Shown piece by piece: positions 38,567 to 49,999 of a DNA stretch of 64,000 nucleotides (the first letter of the stretch is position 1; every line of letters starts with the position of its first letter). The translations under genes and the position numbers were made by a program. The notes beneath the pieces were generated by a model that was not told where the DNA came from, searched no databases, and saw nothing but the letters and a program-made list of their open reading frames with translations. Origin of the DNA: Bryum argenteum (lineage: Eukaryota > Streptophyta > Bryopsida > Bryales > Bryaceae); assembly GCA_037043015.1 (NCBI GenBank), contig CM073327.1, positions 5,438,727-5,502,726 on the forward strand, written 5' to 3'.

Positions 38567-39862
38567 TCACGGGAGAAGTGTAATTGTTCCATCCTCGGCT
38601 CCATCCTTGGCTTTATCCATGCCTCCATCCTCGGCTCCATCCTTGGCTTTATCCATGCCTCCATCCTGATGCAAGAGTTGAAAAAATCGACGCTCTTCAC
38701 GAAGCGTGAGGAACCTGGCGAGACTGGCACGTTCTGCTTGGGGGAGACTCGGCAATCTAGGCTGATTCATGATACTGCGAGAATATAGGCCCCTCGGTGA
38801 ACCTGCTTCCGCCTTGAGCCGTTTAGAGGTGAACACATTGATGCAAGGAAAGTGGGAAGCTTTCCTCTCGTTGAGCCTTACTTTCTGTCGGAGAGCGGTG
38901 GAGTAGTCGACCAGCCATAACCGGATCTCCTCAAACCCGGGTCTCTTTGAAGGTTTTCGGTGCCAGCACTGTTCAATGAGCTCGATCAAGCGCTGATCCA
39001 CACTCTGCGGGAGCTTGGGCCTCACTCCTCGGGCCGCCAGATCAGCAATATCTACTTTCCTCACATCCTCGAAAGGGACACACCCTGACAGAATCTCATA
39101 GCATGTCATGGCAAAGGTGTAAACATCTGCCTTGACAGTGTAAAAATCATTGGGTCTCCAAGTAGAGGCCTCAGGAGCACGGTAGTAAACCGTCCCCACA
39201 TGACGACCATTGCTCGATGATGACACTTCTGGCGCTGCATAACCACTCGTCCCTACCACGCCCTGGAAGTGCTTCGTTCTCGCGAACTCCTCCGAGTTTT
39301 TGGACGGGTCCCGCTTCACCATCATCGACACACCGAAGTCTGTGATCTTTACTGTGCGATATCCGCCACTGTGATCACAAGGTACAAGTATGTTGGAGGC
39401 TTTCAAATCGCCATGGAAAATCCTCTGTTCATGCAAGTACTCCATCCCTGCCGCGATCTGTTCCAGGATGTACACAGCCTCTCGCTCAGTAAATGGTAAT
39501 TTTCTCCATTTCTTTGCTAATCGCTTGTTCATGCGATGACGGAGGTCGCCGTCCAGAAGCTCCATCAGAATCATGCACCGGCTTGGATCCCCGACGGTGT
39601 CCACAGAAAATCCTATGCAACGAATGATGTTGGGATGATCCAGCTTGGACAAAATGGCGACCTCCCTCTGAATGGCGCGAACGTCGGTAGTTTCAACAAC
39701 TTTGGCTGCACAAGCTTGACCGCGCCAGATTGCCTTGTGCACTGTCGAGAAGCCGCCGCGTCCGATCTGCTCGCCGATTTGAATGTCTGATGCTGGAATT
39801 CTGAATGATTCAGGCAATTCTTCATCAACTTGCATACTTTGGGACTTCCAGGGGATGGCCAT
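38567..39862 (-). CDS. Single-exon protein kinase with non-RD catalytic loop (TKL/RLCK-like)
   Basis: A 431-codon uninterrupted frame. The kinase domain spans about residues 28-320. It shows the Gly-rich loop IGRGGFSTVHKA (33-44), the catalytic Lys in CAAKVVE (Lys54), Glu67 in QREVAIL, and the catalytic loop HGDLKASN (150-157). DFG is at 175-177, and the C-lobe has KADVYTFAMTCYEILSG and the Arg in KRPGFEEI. The loop is HGD rather than HRD, a non-RD form often seen in immune-type plant kinases. The segment before helix F holds two APE-like motifs, SGYAAPE and YYRAPE, 20 residues apart, which is unusual. The C-terminus carries two 12-residue repeats (GGMDKAKDGAED). No signal peptide or membrane segment is seen, so it is probably cytoplasmic. 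A copia element lies 64 bp beyond the stop. The closest subfamily is not certain. Confidence 0.87.
   Translation of the reverse strand: MAIPWKSQSMQVDEELPESFRIPASDIQIGEQIGRGGFSTVHKAIWRGQACAAKVVETTDVRAIQREVAILSKLDHPNIIRCIGFSVDTVGDPSRCMILMELLDGDLRHRMNKRLAKKWRKLPFTEREAVYILEQIAAGMEYLHEQRIFHGDLKASNILVPCDHSGGYRTVKITDFGVSMMVKRDPSKNSEEFARTKHFQGVVGTSGYAAPEVSSSSNGRHVGTVYYRAPEASTWRPNDFYTVKADVYTFAMTCYEILSGCVPFEDVRKVDIADLAARGVRPKLPQSVDQRLIELIEQCWHRKPSKRPGFEEIRLWLVDYSTALRQKVRLNERKASHFPCINVFTSKRLKAEAGSPRGLYSRSIMNQPRLPSLPQAERASLARFLTLREERRFFQLLHQDGGMDKAKDGAEDGGMDKAKDGAEDGTITLLP
38590..38666. repeat. Two tandem 36-bp units in the kinase 3' coding end
   Basis: The unit beginning CATCCTCGGCTCCATCCTTG starts at 38590 and again at 38626. 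It encodes the repeated acidic/basic 12-residue block at the kinase C-terminus without shifting the frame. Confidence 0.92.
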
Positions 39863-42547
39863 CGTCGAAGACCTGCTTGTGAACTAATACTGAACCCGTA
39901 TCTGTCGAGTGCACATGCAAATCGAAAAGAAATCTGTCTGTTGTAACCAAACCTGCAAACAAGATGTGCATCCCTCAAACCCCCACTTTCACAACAGACT
40001 TCGTTTCCATCTGCATGAAGAGTTTAGACTACGAAGAGCTAGAAGAGTCTGTCTGAAAGCAAAGCATGTCCCTCACGAGTTCCAAGCACGCCACTGCACC
40101 TCATTGTCAATCATCAAGTATCGGTAAGGTGAACATTATGAACCATATCCGTTTAAAATACATGTTTGGCCAAGGAAGTCGTTGAGGTACTTTGGTTTAC
40201 ACTACCTTGAAAAAAGGAGATGTCCCATAGAGTTTGAGGTTACCTACTAGACACTACCTTGATTGAAGAAGATTGATCTCGGGGTTGAGATAACCATATG
40301 AATAAATTAGATTTTGTCATGTGGATAATGTTTCTTGGTCTAATGAGTTCTTGATGGAATTGAGGAAAAATAATCAACTTAGATAGTGGGAGCTTCACAC
40401 TTCAGACCATGAATATGATTGAACCTTGGCCCTATAAAATTTGTGATTGATTAAAAAAATTTGACCTTGCTTTAAACTTCCTTGGAAGAAAGTGACTAAC
40501 CAAGAAGTTTGAGGCCATCATAATATGCTAAATTATGCTAAGTGGATAAGGTGCCTTTGTCCAACTTATTATCTCTTGGGTCAAGGCATGATTTTCCACG
40601 TTCACACAAATAATTGTTACCTCAAATTAATCAATCATTGAGTTTATGTCTTGTACTTCAAAACTATTGTAATTCTCACACTACAAAACCAACACTGAAC
40701 TCTATACACAAAGGTTGGATTCCTAGCCATGACAAGTATTTATAAAAAAAGTGAAGGTAGTTCATATGTACCACCTCATTGTTGCAAAGGATGCGTGTAG
40801 TTGTACTGACAATAAGTTCAAGAGGTTTTGTTTTGAGGTTATTTGATGCAAGGGCATTGATTGCATTGAGCACAACCACGCAGCACAAGGCTCCAAAAGT
40901 TTCGAGGTCATTTCAAGGTAAGAAATCTGTCATAGAAATGCACACGCAATTTGGTAACAAGGCAATTGCGAAAATCATTCAACATGATTTGGATGAAGGG
41001 CAAAAACTTTGAAGAGCCATAGCTTTTTCATCCCAAGTCAAGTTTGGATGAACACATTGATTGGGTCGCAAATCAAGTTTGCTTTGTCTGGTAAAAAATT
41101 TAAACCCATACATTAAAGTATGAATAAATGGCATGCATTTTAGTGAATGCAACTCTTGTTTTTGAGTTTTCAAACATGGGGCATGTTTTACCATTGTAAG
41201 GCAATTATGGGAAATCAAAAGATATTTTTATGTTTATATATATAATTTTTATTTTTTTACATAATTATGATCTAAAGATGAAGGGTAACAACTTTCCCTA
41301 AGGCTCAATCAAGAACTTTCAGTATTAGAAAATTTTAATATCATCTCATTCTCCTAGTTTGACTTTTATATGCGAATTGTTCTCATACATTTGTCGGAAT
41401 TTGCTCAAATGTGATTAAACTAAAGAAATCTCTAAATCCAACAAAACTGAGATTTTATTTTTATTTTTTATTTTTTTAAAAATTTTTCTTTAGAAAATTA
41501 CAAATATGTAGCAGAGAATGTTCTCGTAGTGCAAAATGTCAATATAATATTTTCACATGCCACCATGAAGTTTGAAGGCTTCTTTTCATGCTCCAAGAAA
41601 GAAAATGGTACTCAAATGGCTGATTCTACACCAAAAAAAAAAAAAAAAAAAAAAATTAAAAAATATTAATTTTCTAAAAAAATAAAAAATAATTCATAAG
41701 TTATATTATTAGAAAGTATATATTGATATTTAAGAACCCATATTTAACTCAAACATAAGTCTATGGAACTTCAATTCTTAGAATATACTACACTAAGAAT
41801 TATATTTGATATTAAATGACGAATAGTGTATTTACCTCAATCATGTTCATAACACTATTTGTCAAAATGTGTACAATTAGTGTAGTAGGGCCACTACTTC
41901 TCAATGGCAACCTCTTTTCAGGCTGTCACCTTCCTTTGGCAAGCAACACACTTATCTAATCTTTTCCATGCCTCTTCCATAAACCCAACCCTAATTTCTT
42001 TCATCGTTGTACTTGGAGGTATCCAGTTCAAGCCTCTCCGTGTCCGCCTTCTGCAATGTTTTAAAATCTAACACTTAATGTCATCTTTATGATTTTCCTA
42101 TTCTTCAAAATTTAATTTTGTTCACAATTGGTGTTGCAATTGACGATTAGAGTTACAACAATCCTACCCTTGGTGTTGTTGTTTGTATTTTGTGTTGGCC
42201 ACACTAAACATAATTTTTAGTGTCCCTATTTTGACAATCAAGTATGAACTCCCCTATTGAATCTTTATAAAACATTCATCAAACTATATAACCTCTTTTT
42301 TTTAAAACCATTTTCTGACGGCAGGGCCTCTACCTCGTGAAGTTTTTACAGATACGAATATTGAGATTCACTATGATCAATTTGGCGAGGATTGGTGGAG
42401 ATGGTCGACGACCTGTACAACACCAAGTGGGTACCATCCCCTTCGACAAGGGTTTAGGGTTTAACGCTCATCAGGTCCGCGCAACTCTCCTCGCCCTGTG
42501 CGTTCCATCAATCAATGCTGTGGCCATCGTGACGATCGTCAGGCACC
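39863..42547. other. AT-rich spacer with degenerate repeats
   Basis: The first few hundred bases should contain the kinase promoter. The rest holds the repeat at 40970-41222, poly-A/T runs (for example 41632-41656) and no supported gene. Confidence 0.5.
40970..41222. repeat. Dispersed repeat, related to 31990-32270
   Basis: Same orientation and word order as the copy at 31990 (AAGTATGAATAAATGG, ATGCATTTTAGT, ATGGGGCATGTTTTAC), with moderate divergence. Confidence 0.65.
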
Positions 42548-44452
42548 ATGAAGCACCGCCATTCTATGCGCAAGCTAGGCCGCACCTCTGCTCACCGATG
42601 GGCGCTTCTACGGTATGCGCACTCCTTATGCATTAAAATCTCCCTGACCGTCCATTGGACAGAAATTCCTAACAATCTCCTTCATTGCTGCAGGAATCTT
42701 GTGTCGCAGTTGGTGCAGCACGAGCGGATCGAAACCACGGTCCCAAAGGTCAGCCTTTGAATGAAATGTATACTGTTTTCCAAATGTTAGGGTATTTCGA
42801 ATGCACCTCCCGAAAGTTTATTCTCGTAATCGAGCTTCAGGCCGAAGAGCGCAATTCATCTAGATCCTAGGGTTTTGTAAGTAGATGTCTCTTCACGCTT
42901 CTCGTGAAGCTGATAAGAATGTAGTTCGCTTCTACATCAGGGTTTCTCAAATTTACAGTGCTTTTTTTCACTGTCGAGCGCATTTTAGAGGTTTTGTTTA
43001 TAGTGGATCGGTTTCGTGCTCCCTGCTTAAATCACACTCGAAAGTTTGTTTTGGCCTGAATTTTGAAAGTGTTACGCGGTTCGGCAAAACATTCTGTGCG
43101 ATTGTTTTTGAGTTGTGTGATTGTGATTGGGCGGAGCGCAGGCGAAGGAATTGAGGAGAGTGGCAGATAACATGGTGCAACTTGGAAAAGAGGTGCTTCT
43201 TTACTTCACATGATTTTTTTGATCGTTTGGAGTTTTCGGAACTTTTTCCTTATCAATTCGTTTTTTGCTGCAGGGTACTTTGGCTGCACGGCGAAGAGCT
43301 GCGGCGGTACTTCATGGGGATGAGAATCTACACAAGATCTTCACAGAGCTAGCTTATCGTTACAAGTATGTCTTGCTATCTCGGCCATTCTTATGAGATT
43401 GCTGCACACCAGATCATCGCATTCGCTTATGGGAATGAATCATTTAAAGCATGCGTTGCTTTCGTCGTTGATAACGAAGCTTTGAAGGTTATCATGGTTG
43501 TCTATTGCCACATTCATTAGTCTGCAATCACCAAGTCTGAAAATACATTATGGAGTCTGCATTTGAAGTTGAAGCTTTGAACCTTATCAGCCACTCAGAA
43601 TCAGTATTCCGAATTTACATTTACTGCATTTCTTAAGCCACTGTTGTAAACAGATGAGGGGTGAGGGTTTCATGATTTAGGATCTCTCATAAGTATTCAA
43701 CATCTAACGTTGATCATTGTTGACTGTCAATTTAGATGTGTGATGCATAACAGCCTTTTTTCTTGGATTTTTAGGGATAGAGCAGGCGGGTATACACGAG
43801 TGCTGGCCACACGAGTTAGGCAAGGAGACGCAGCTCCAATGGCTTTCATCGAGTAAGTATCGTCACCCTTACATAAAAAGCTGAACTAAAATCTTCAACT
43901 CAAGCATATACCCTGAACTCTCCAAGCTTAGTGCATATATCTCTCAACTCTCAAGAATGTTCCTCTCCTTCACAATACCAAATCTCTTAGAAACACTAGT
44001 CCTTGATACGTTACAAAACTAACGTAATAGCATGATGTATAATTTAGCGTAGTTGCGCCGATTGAGTGAGCACTTTGTTAAAGATCTCTGTTTGTTACTA
44101 CTATAATTCCATGTGCACTACGCATAATTCGATTTTCAGAATTCACCATCGGTAATCTCCGTTTTCAGGATCATCAATCTAGTCCTTACATTATAGTATT
44201 GGCGTTATCGTATGATGTAAAGGCTAGTGTAGAAGTTGAACCCATTTGATTTGAAAACTTGAATAGAGCTCTTTGTTTGTTATGAGAATGATTTCATATC
44301 TTTGTATTGTGTGCAGGTTTGTTGATCGGCCGAATGAGCTGAGGGAGTCGAAACCAGCAGCGACCCCACCTCCTCCGAGGGTTCCATTACCTCCGTGGTT
44401 ACAGGCTCGACATGCTCGTTGTTTTGCAGATTCTGCAGATTTTGGTCAATGA
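42548..44452 (+). CDS. Ribosomal protein L17 (bL17), mitochondrial type
   Basis: Six small exons join in phase to 158 codons: 42548-42612, 42694-42748, 43142-43192, 43274-43365, 43775-43852 and 44317-44452, all GT-AG. The protein starts [20 protein letters not shown] and runs through [60 protein letters not shown] and [15 protein letters not shown], the whole length of a bacterial L17. bL17 sits in the large ribosomal subunit near the peptide exit tunnel. There is no long transit peptide and the C-terminal extension is short (about 35 residues, Pro-rich), which fits plant mitochondrial L17 better than the plastid form. Exons of 50-90 bp make this gene invisible to simple ORF searches. Confidence 0.93.
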
Positions 44453-44747
44453 CCCTAAAAACGGATATTAGGATGCTTTTATTTAGATTTTTAAATTGTT
44501 AGGAAGCGGTGATCTGGGTCACTAGGCAGCTGACGTTGCTTACATTGATAAAATGATGTTCAGCAACTGGGGGCCTTGCAAAAATGGTGTTACTTTGTGC
44601 TACTACGTCCACGACTGTTTGTTTTTTTATGTTCTCTGTGAATATTGGAGTTCTTTGCGAGGATACATTTCCAGCTACTGTTTTTCTGGGTCCCAATTCG
44701 AGGTTTAAAACAGATATAAGAATGAACCCTTATGTTCGTGCATTTAA

Positions 44748-45010
44748 CCCCTGAAGGTGAGCATCCTCAAAATGTCCAAAAACCCTTAAACTTGCCCTCT
44801 TTTTATGCAAGATGCAACTTTTTGAATTTTGACAAGCTTTGAAGTATGTAAGCCGTAGGATCTATTACCTAACTTGTACATGAAGTATGTAAGCCGTAGG
44901 ATCTATTACCTAACTTGTACATGAACATGTACACCAAATCTTGGGTTCAATTTCCACTTTATTTGTGAGATTATAGTGTTCAAAATTGAAAAAAGAGTGT
45001 TTTTTCCATG
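44748..45010. mobile_element. TTAA-type element, second subfamily (left end)
   Basis: The terminus TTAA|CCCCTGAAGG is at 44744-44757. The following words GTAGGATCTATTACCTAACT, TTGTACATG and TGAGATTATAGTGTTCAAA match the minus-strand element ending at 32762. The matching right terminus was not located, and copy B of the first subfamily begins at 45737. Confidence 0.5.
44840..44921. repeat. Exact 41-bp tandem duplication
   Basis: The unit beginning TGAAGTATGTAAGCCGTAGG occurs at 44840-44880 and again, unchanged, at 44881-44921, inside the TTAA-type element. Confidence 0.95.
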
Positions 45011-45736
45011 TTGTAGAATGACAGAGCAAAGTTTTGGGGACCCAAAATCCTTTTTTGAAAGGGATCGGGCTCTTCAAATCTTGTTCTTAGGTGAAAAGGG
45101 ATCATGTCTGTTATTCTACCCTTATAGGACCTACAAATCTTGAAGAATGCTTGATCTTTCACATTGAGGTATGCCAAATTCAAATACAAAGGCCCAGTAT
45201 CAACAATTAAAAATGCACGTAAAAAATTATTGGATTGAAAATTCAAAATGTGAAATCATGCCTTACTACCTCTACATGTAAAAAGAAAAGAAAACTTGAA
45301 AAAAAAACTCAATTTATGGTGAAGTTATGAAGTTTATTGCGATCTATTTGATTTTGGGCAATTTTTGAGAATAAATGAGTATATACCGCAGTTTGGGTAG
45401 ATCTACGCACATTTCAAGTAGTGCTTTCAAACTTTGATCGTGAATATCTCCTAAATTATGAGGAATCTTGGAGCATGAGATGACTCATTGGAAAGGGTTT
45501 TAGTAGATAGAAAAGATAAGTTTGTCCCTATTTTTACGGTATTCCATAAGCACTTACAATAATAATTACAAATTTTAGAAATGACCAATATAGGTTAACC
45601 TGTAATTGGACATCCTATTGTATGTACACATGGGGTACATTGAGGATAGTTGTAGGATGATCAAATTTTCATTGGAACAAGAATCTGACATGCATGCCTA
45701 TAGGGGGTTGGCCGCCTTTAGGTGTTCATACCTTAA

Positions 45737-46934
45737 CCCCTAAAAATCCAAGCGTTTCCTCGACCTCCAGAACCAAAAACTGCCATTTTTCACCTTCATT
45801 GGGAAATAGGGAAATGGAGAAACTTTTTTTTTCTTCTGGTTTTAGACTTTGAATCGTAAGCTCTTATACCTAACTTCTATACAAAGGACTGGTTAAAATT
45901 TCAACCGTTGGATGTTTGTCATTTGTGAGATCACTGATAACAATCAAAGTTTGTCCAACACTTTTTTTTGCCGCTGCGTAAGAGGCATTGTCTAAATGAT
46001 GCCAAGGGCAACTTGATGATTGTTACTCCAAACATTTTCCGCCATTTTTTTTCATGTAGGTAATCAAGTTGGGTACGCTCATGCAAAATTTTAGAGACCA
46101 ATTTTACTATTTGACCTTAATGTAAAATATTTTATGAAAGTAGGTCTAAAAACAACAATATAGTAAAACAAGCACCACATATGATATATTTAGTTTGAGA
46201 AAAATTTGGACGGTGAGTAGGTGCATTTATAAGAATGTGAATTTTGAAGAAAAAAATCTTGGAAAAAATCCAAAATCTCAAATTTTGGCAATTTTTGAAA
46301 GAAAAAATTGTAAAGTTTCTAGAAATTGTGAAAATTGTTTTTGAAAGTTTTGGAGGCTGCCCTTATAAAACTCGTAAACCTTTTGACTTCGGACACTTTG
46401 GAATTTGAATAGTAATTTGGTAATGAACATGTTTCCAAAAAAGAATACTTCAAAAAAAGTTATTTTAATCCCTAAACGACCACGGCCACCGATTCGGCTT
46501 TTACCGTCAAGGCAAAAAATAATTTACAGTCAACTTCGAATGTTATGATCTCACATCTAATGATGATCCAACGTTGAAAATTTTCACACTACTACCAATA
46601 GTAGTCTACTTCAAGATCCTACGGTTGAAATTATATAAAAATTCCAAAAATATTGTATGTACCCCCATTAGTACATAGTGGTCAGTGTTGGGATTTCAAG
46701 CTCCCAAAACATCGTGGATCTTTAGGGGTTAAACTGCGCATTTCGGACTTGAAACCTAAAATTTATAGATGAAGGTTATAAAATCAAAATTTGGCTTTGC
46801 AAATTTTACCACATACACATTACAGTATGGGGAGCACCCAATAAAAATCTTAGGTAAAAATATCAATTTAACTCCTTAAAATGAGCTGCCCAAAATCTCA
46901 AAAAACCAAATCGGTTTTACAGGATTTTTAGGGG
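45737..46934. mobile_element. Non-autonomous TIR element with TTAA duplication (copy B, interrupted)
   Basis: The ends TTAA|CCCCTAAAAATCC (45733-45749) and GGATTTTTAGGGG|TTAA (46922-46938) match copy A at 3427-4353 and are perfect inverses of each other. Without the nested insertion at 46469-46728 its length is within a few bases of copy A. Identity to copy A looks high along the whole length, apart from small indels. Confidence 0.8.
46469..46728. mobile_element. Nested 260-bp TTAA element
   Basis: Its ends are TTAA|TCCCTAAACGACCACG and, inverted, TTAA|CCCCTAAAGATCCACG. Copy A has a single TTAA at the equivalent point (TTTTAAACTGCCC), while copy B has TTAA on both sides of this block. That comparison directly proves insertion with a 4-bp TTAA duplication. 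Confidence 0.85.
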
Positions 46935-46938
46935 TTAA

Positions 46939-47849
46939 GCAATGTTATTAGTGTTGACTTGCAAAAAGCACAAGGAGGAAATGAATAGCGTTCATAGAGA
47001 CCTTTACATTTCAAATAGAAGTCAATACTAGAATCTTATGTAGTTCTTATTGTTTAGACGTATTCTACTATTGTATTCAAATGAATGTTTTGATAAGTTT
47101 CGATTCGTAGAGAAATGTTCATTTTGAATATTTCAATGTTTTTGTACATTTTGAAAGCTAGAGGATCGTCCATTCTAATGATAAAGGTTTATGTAAGTTT
47201 TGAAACATGTGTAGAAAAACATTCATTTAAAATGCAGAACCTAATAATGTTTTTGTGCATTTTGGAAGGGAGAGGAATGTTCTTTTTAATGCCAAACGTT
47301 TTTACACATTTCAAAAAGTAGAGCATTGTATATTTAAATGCCGTTTTTAAATGCCGATTTGGATCAGTAGCTCGTTTAGATTATGGTTTCCGTCTCCACA
47401 CCTTACACAGATTTCAATAGTGCATCCACTTGTAAGAGTCTAGAGAATATTGACAAGTGATATACTAATGTACTTAACTATTAAAAAATTACTTATTAAC
47501 AATAACATTTGATACTTGTTAGCTATTAACAAAACCTAGGATATCTTCGATGGAGACTCAGGAAGGCGGCCGACATTGGGGGCATCTACGGAGCTCGTTG
47601 TAGAGCTGGAGCGGCAACGAGCTCGCTGGAGGCGTGCCGTTACCAAAGCTCGCGCTTCACATGGCCCTCCAAGTGCACTACTTCATTCCTATTCACTGGT
47701 ATCTACGTCACCTACGATGTTGCAACTAGTGCCCTTCTCTTCTTGTTTTGGACTACTAGTGTTGCGCTGTGTACATGTGAGAATGGAGCAAAGACAAGGT
47801 GAGATGGAGAGACAACTTTACAAAGCCTTTCATGATTTTGATGAAGAGG
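46939..47849. other. AT-rich spacer leading into transposon remains
   Basis: Repeated variants of GTTTTTGTACATTTTGAAAG are seen at 47130-47330. No gene is supported. The frame at 47576-47854 probably belongs to the N-terminal part of the decayed Harbinger transposase. Confidence 0.45.
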
Positions 47850-48964
47850 TGTAGGAGAAATTACTTGCAACAATGCACAAAGATTCAAGTGCCTTTGATA
47901 ACGAAATGAGAAGTAGGCCAAGAAAAGGTAGCACAAATGAAGAGGTTTTGGCATGAACATCCGCTCACAGATTACTTCGCCCCTACTCTTGTTCTTGACC
48001 ACGTTAAATTCTGTCGCTAATTAGAATGTGTAGAAAATTGTTTATGAGGATTGTAGACTTTGTAACTGCTTATTATTCCTACTTTGTCAAAAAACATGAC
48101 GACTTGGAGAGACTAGGGTTGTCTTCTCTCTAAAAGTGCACAACAACAACTAAGATGCTAATATATTGTTGTTGCTAATGCAACTCATGAGTAATCTTGT
48201 ACATGAGAGAGTACTGCGACTGAGGCCATGCGGTGTTTAGTCAATGCCATTCGCGAATACCGCCTTCCTACAAAATTGGATTTTGAGGAGCAGTTACAAA
48301 TTAACAATCAACGAGGATTCCTTAGGGCGGGTTTGCTTCATTAGATTGTATGCATTAGCAGTGGAAGAACTGCTCTGTTGCCTAACAAGGGCACTTTTAA
48401 GACAAATAAAAGAAACGCTTTGAGAGTCTTAATGCAATTGCAGATCAATCCCAATGAATTTTCCATTCATTTTTAAGCCTTTCCGCGGCAAACAACAACA
48501 TTAATATCTTGGATTGGTCTCACATTGTCACAGATATGCTCAGTGGTAAGTGGTGACGGCCGACACTTGAACTTCACAGTCAATGGTAACAAACAACGAC
48601 ATTAATCTCTTGGATTGGTCCCACATTGTCATAGATATGCTGAGTGGTGACGGCCGACACTTGAACTTCACAGTCAATGGTAGCATCTACCTCCATTATC
48701 ACCTCAAAATATAGATGGGATATACCATGTGTGGTCTTGCTTTGCTTAAACAATCCATGAGGCACAAGAAGAGAAAAAAAACATTTTGACAAGATGCAAG
48801 AAAAACCAAGGAAGATCGCGGAGAAGGCCTTTGGTGTTCTTCACGCACAATGGAAGATTGTATGCAACCGACGATAGGAAATTGAGGCACTGACCGACAT
48901 CATTCAAGCATGTGTTATCATGCACAACATGAGAATACACTACAATAGTGGTTTGGACTTGTAA
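47850..48964 (+). pseudogene. Decayed PIF/Harbinger transposase
   Basis: Reading through stops and frameshifts gives the ordered blocks of a plant Harbinger (DDE_Tnp_4 type) transposase. They are FMRIVDFVTAYYSYF, LERLGLSSL-KCTTTTKML, STATEAMRCLVNAIREYRLP, INNQRGF, a LNFTVNG block, HFDKMQEKPRKIAEKAFGVL from 48790, and ALTDIIQACVIMHNMRI, ending at TAA 48962-48964. The central catalytic part is disrupted by a duplication. At least five stops are present, so it cannot be functional. Confidence 0.8.
48489..48683. repeat. About 100-bp tandem duplication inside the Harbinger remnant
   Basis: The block CAAACAACAACATTAATATC through ACTTCACAGTCAATGGTAA (48489-48589) is followed at once by a near-identical copy (48590-48683). 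The first copy has seven extra bases (AGTGGTA-type slippage). Confidence 0.9.
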
Positions 48965-49999
48965 CCTTTTTTGATTATGGGCTTAGTAGAGGGGCCCTTG
49001 AAATATAAAATAGAAACAATTATTTCTCAGAGAGGAATATTTGATAGAATATTTGTAGCAAAAGAAAGAGAAATCTTATTTATGATTGATATGCAATTTG
49101 AGTTATTGACAGCAATTCAAATTTCTTAGAATTTTAGACATGTGCTATTATAATGAATATGCCTATTCAGTCACTGAATCTATCCTTTGCAGTGCCGCTA
49201 ACTTGCTCTCTCTCGCACTCACAACCCCTGCTTCTCTTCGCAAAAGCTTGAAAAACATTTACTGTAAACCTAAAACCTAAATAAAATGAGATTGAAATTG
49301 TAAAAGTAACATTTTACTTCAAAATCTATGGCCGCAGCCACCACCACATTTACCAGAGTAGGGCTCGTTGAAGCATCAACATGATCAAAACTCTTCCATG
49401 CACATAAATTGCTACCTAAGCCTACAAAGGATCCCCCATACACTCTGATAGTTTTGAAAATGTGGAGGAAAAAATGAGAAAGAAAATGGAGGGTGGCAAA
49501 ATGTCCATGCTTTGCACTCCTACATGCTGCACATGGTTCACCAGTAGAAAATGACACTAAAAAGAAATGTCCGTGATGACTCAAAGTTCTTGTTTCAATT
49601 CTGCTTCTAAATTATATTTTTAAAAATAAAAAAAAGAAAAGGAAAAAAGAAAAACATATTATTCACTTTACCTTAAATTTCTCCTAATCTAATAGACTAT
49701 AGTATGCTTATCACACCAAAAGAAAGGGAAAGTGAGAAATATAATAATTTATTTTGATGTCATTAAAAGTAAAATTTGAACAAGTTGACTGCGTCACTAG
49801 AGACAAGTCACTACAACTTCACATTTGGTGCCAATTTCTACTAGTAGTTGTTGTGGCTTCTGTCCTCTTCAACTCCTTTAGCACCGCTTGCTTCCATCTC
49901 ACTGTCTTCTTGTGCGCCACTTGCATAAACTACTTTAGTAAACAACAACATGCCTAAGGCGCCTCCGGTAGGCTCGACAATACCTTGAGAAAGACCGAG
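48965..49999. other. AT-rich spacer between the two Harbinger ORF remnants
   Basis: No coding frame is convincing; short frames at 49270-49584 (minus) and 49754-49957 (plus) lack domain motifs. Confidence 0.45.

Larger units (their letters stand above)
44453..45732. other. Repeat-rich spacer downstream of L17
   Basis: The first 250 bases are probably the L17 3' untranslated region. From 44744 the sequence belongs to a TTAA-type element family. No coding frame is supported; the 4980-base-scale frames on the minus strand are broken element sequence. Confidence 0.5.
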
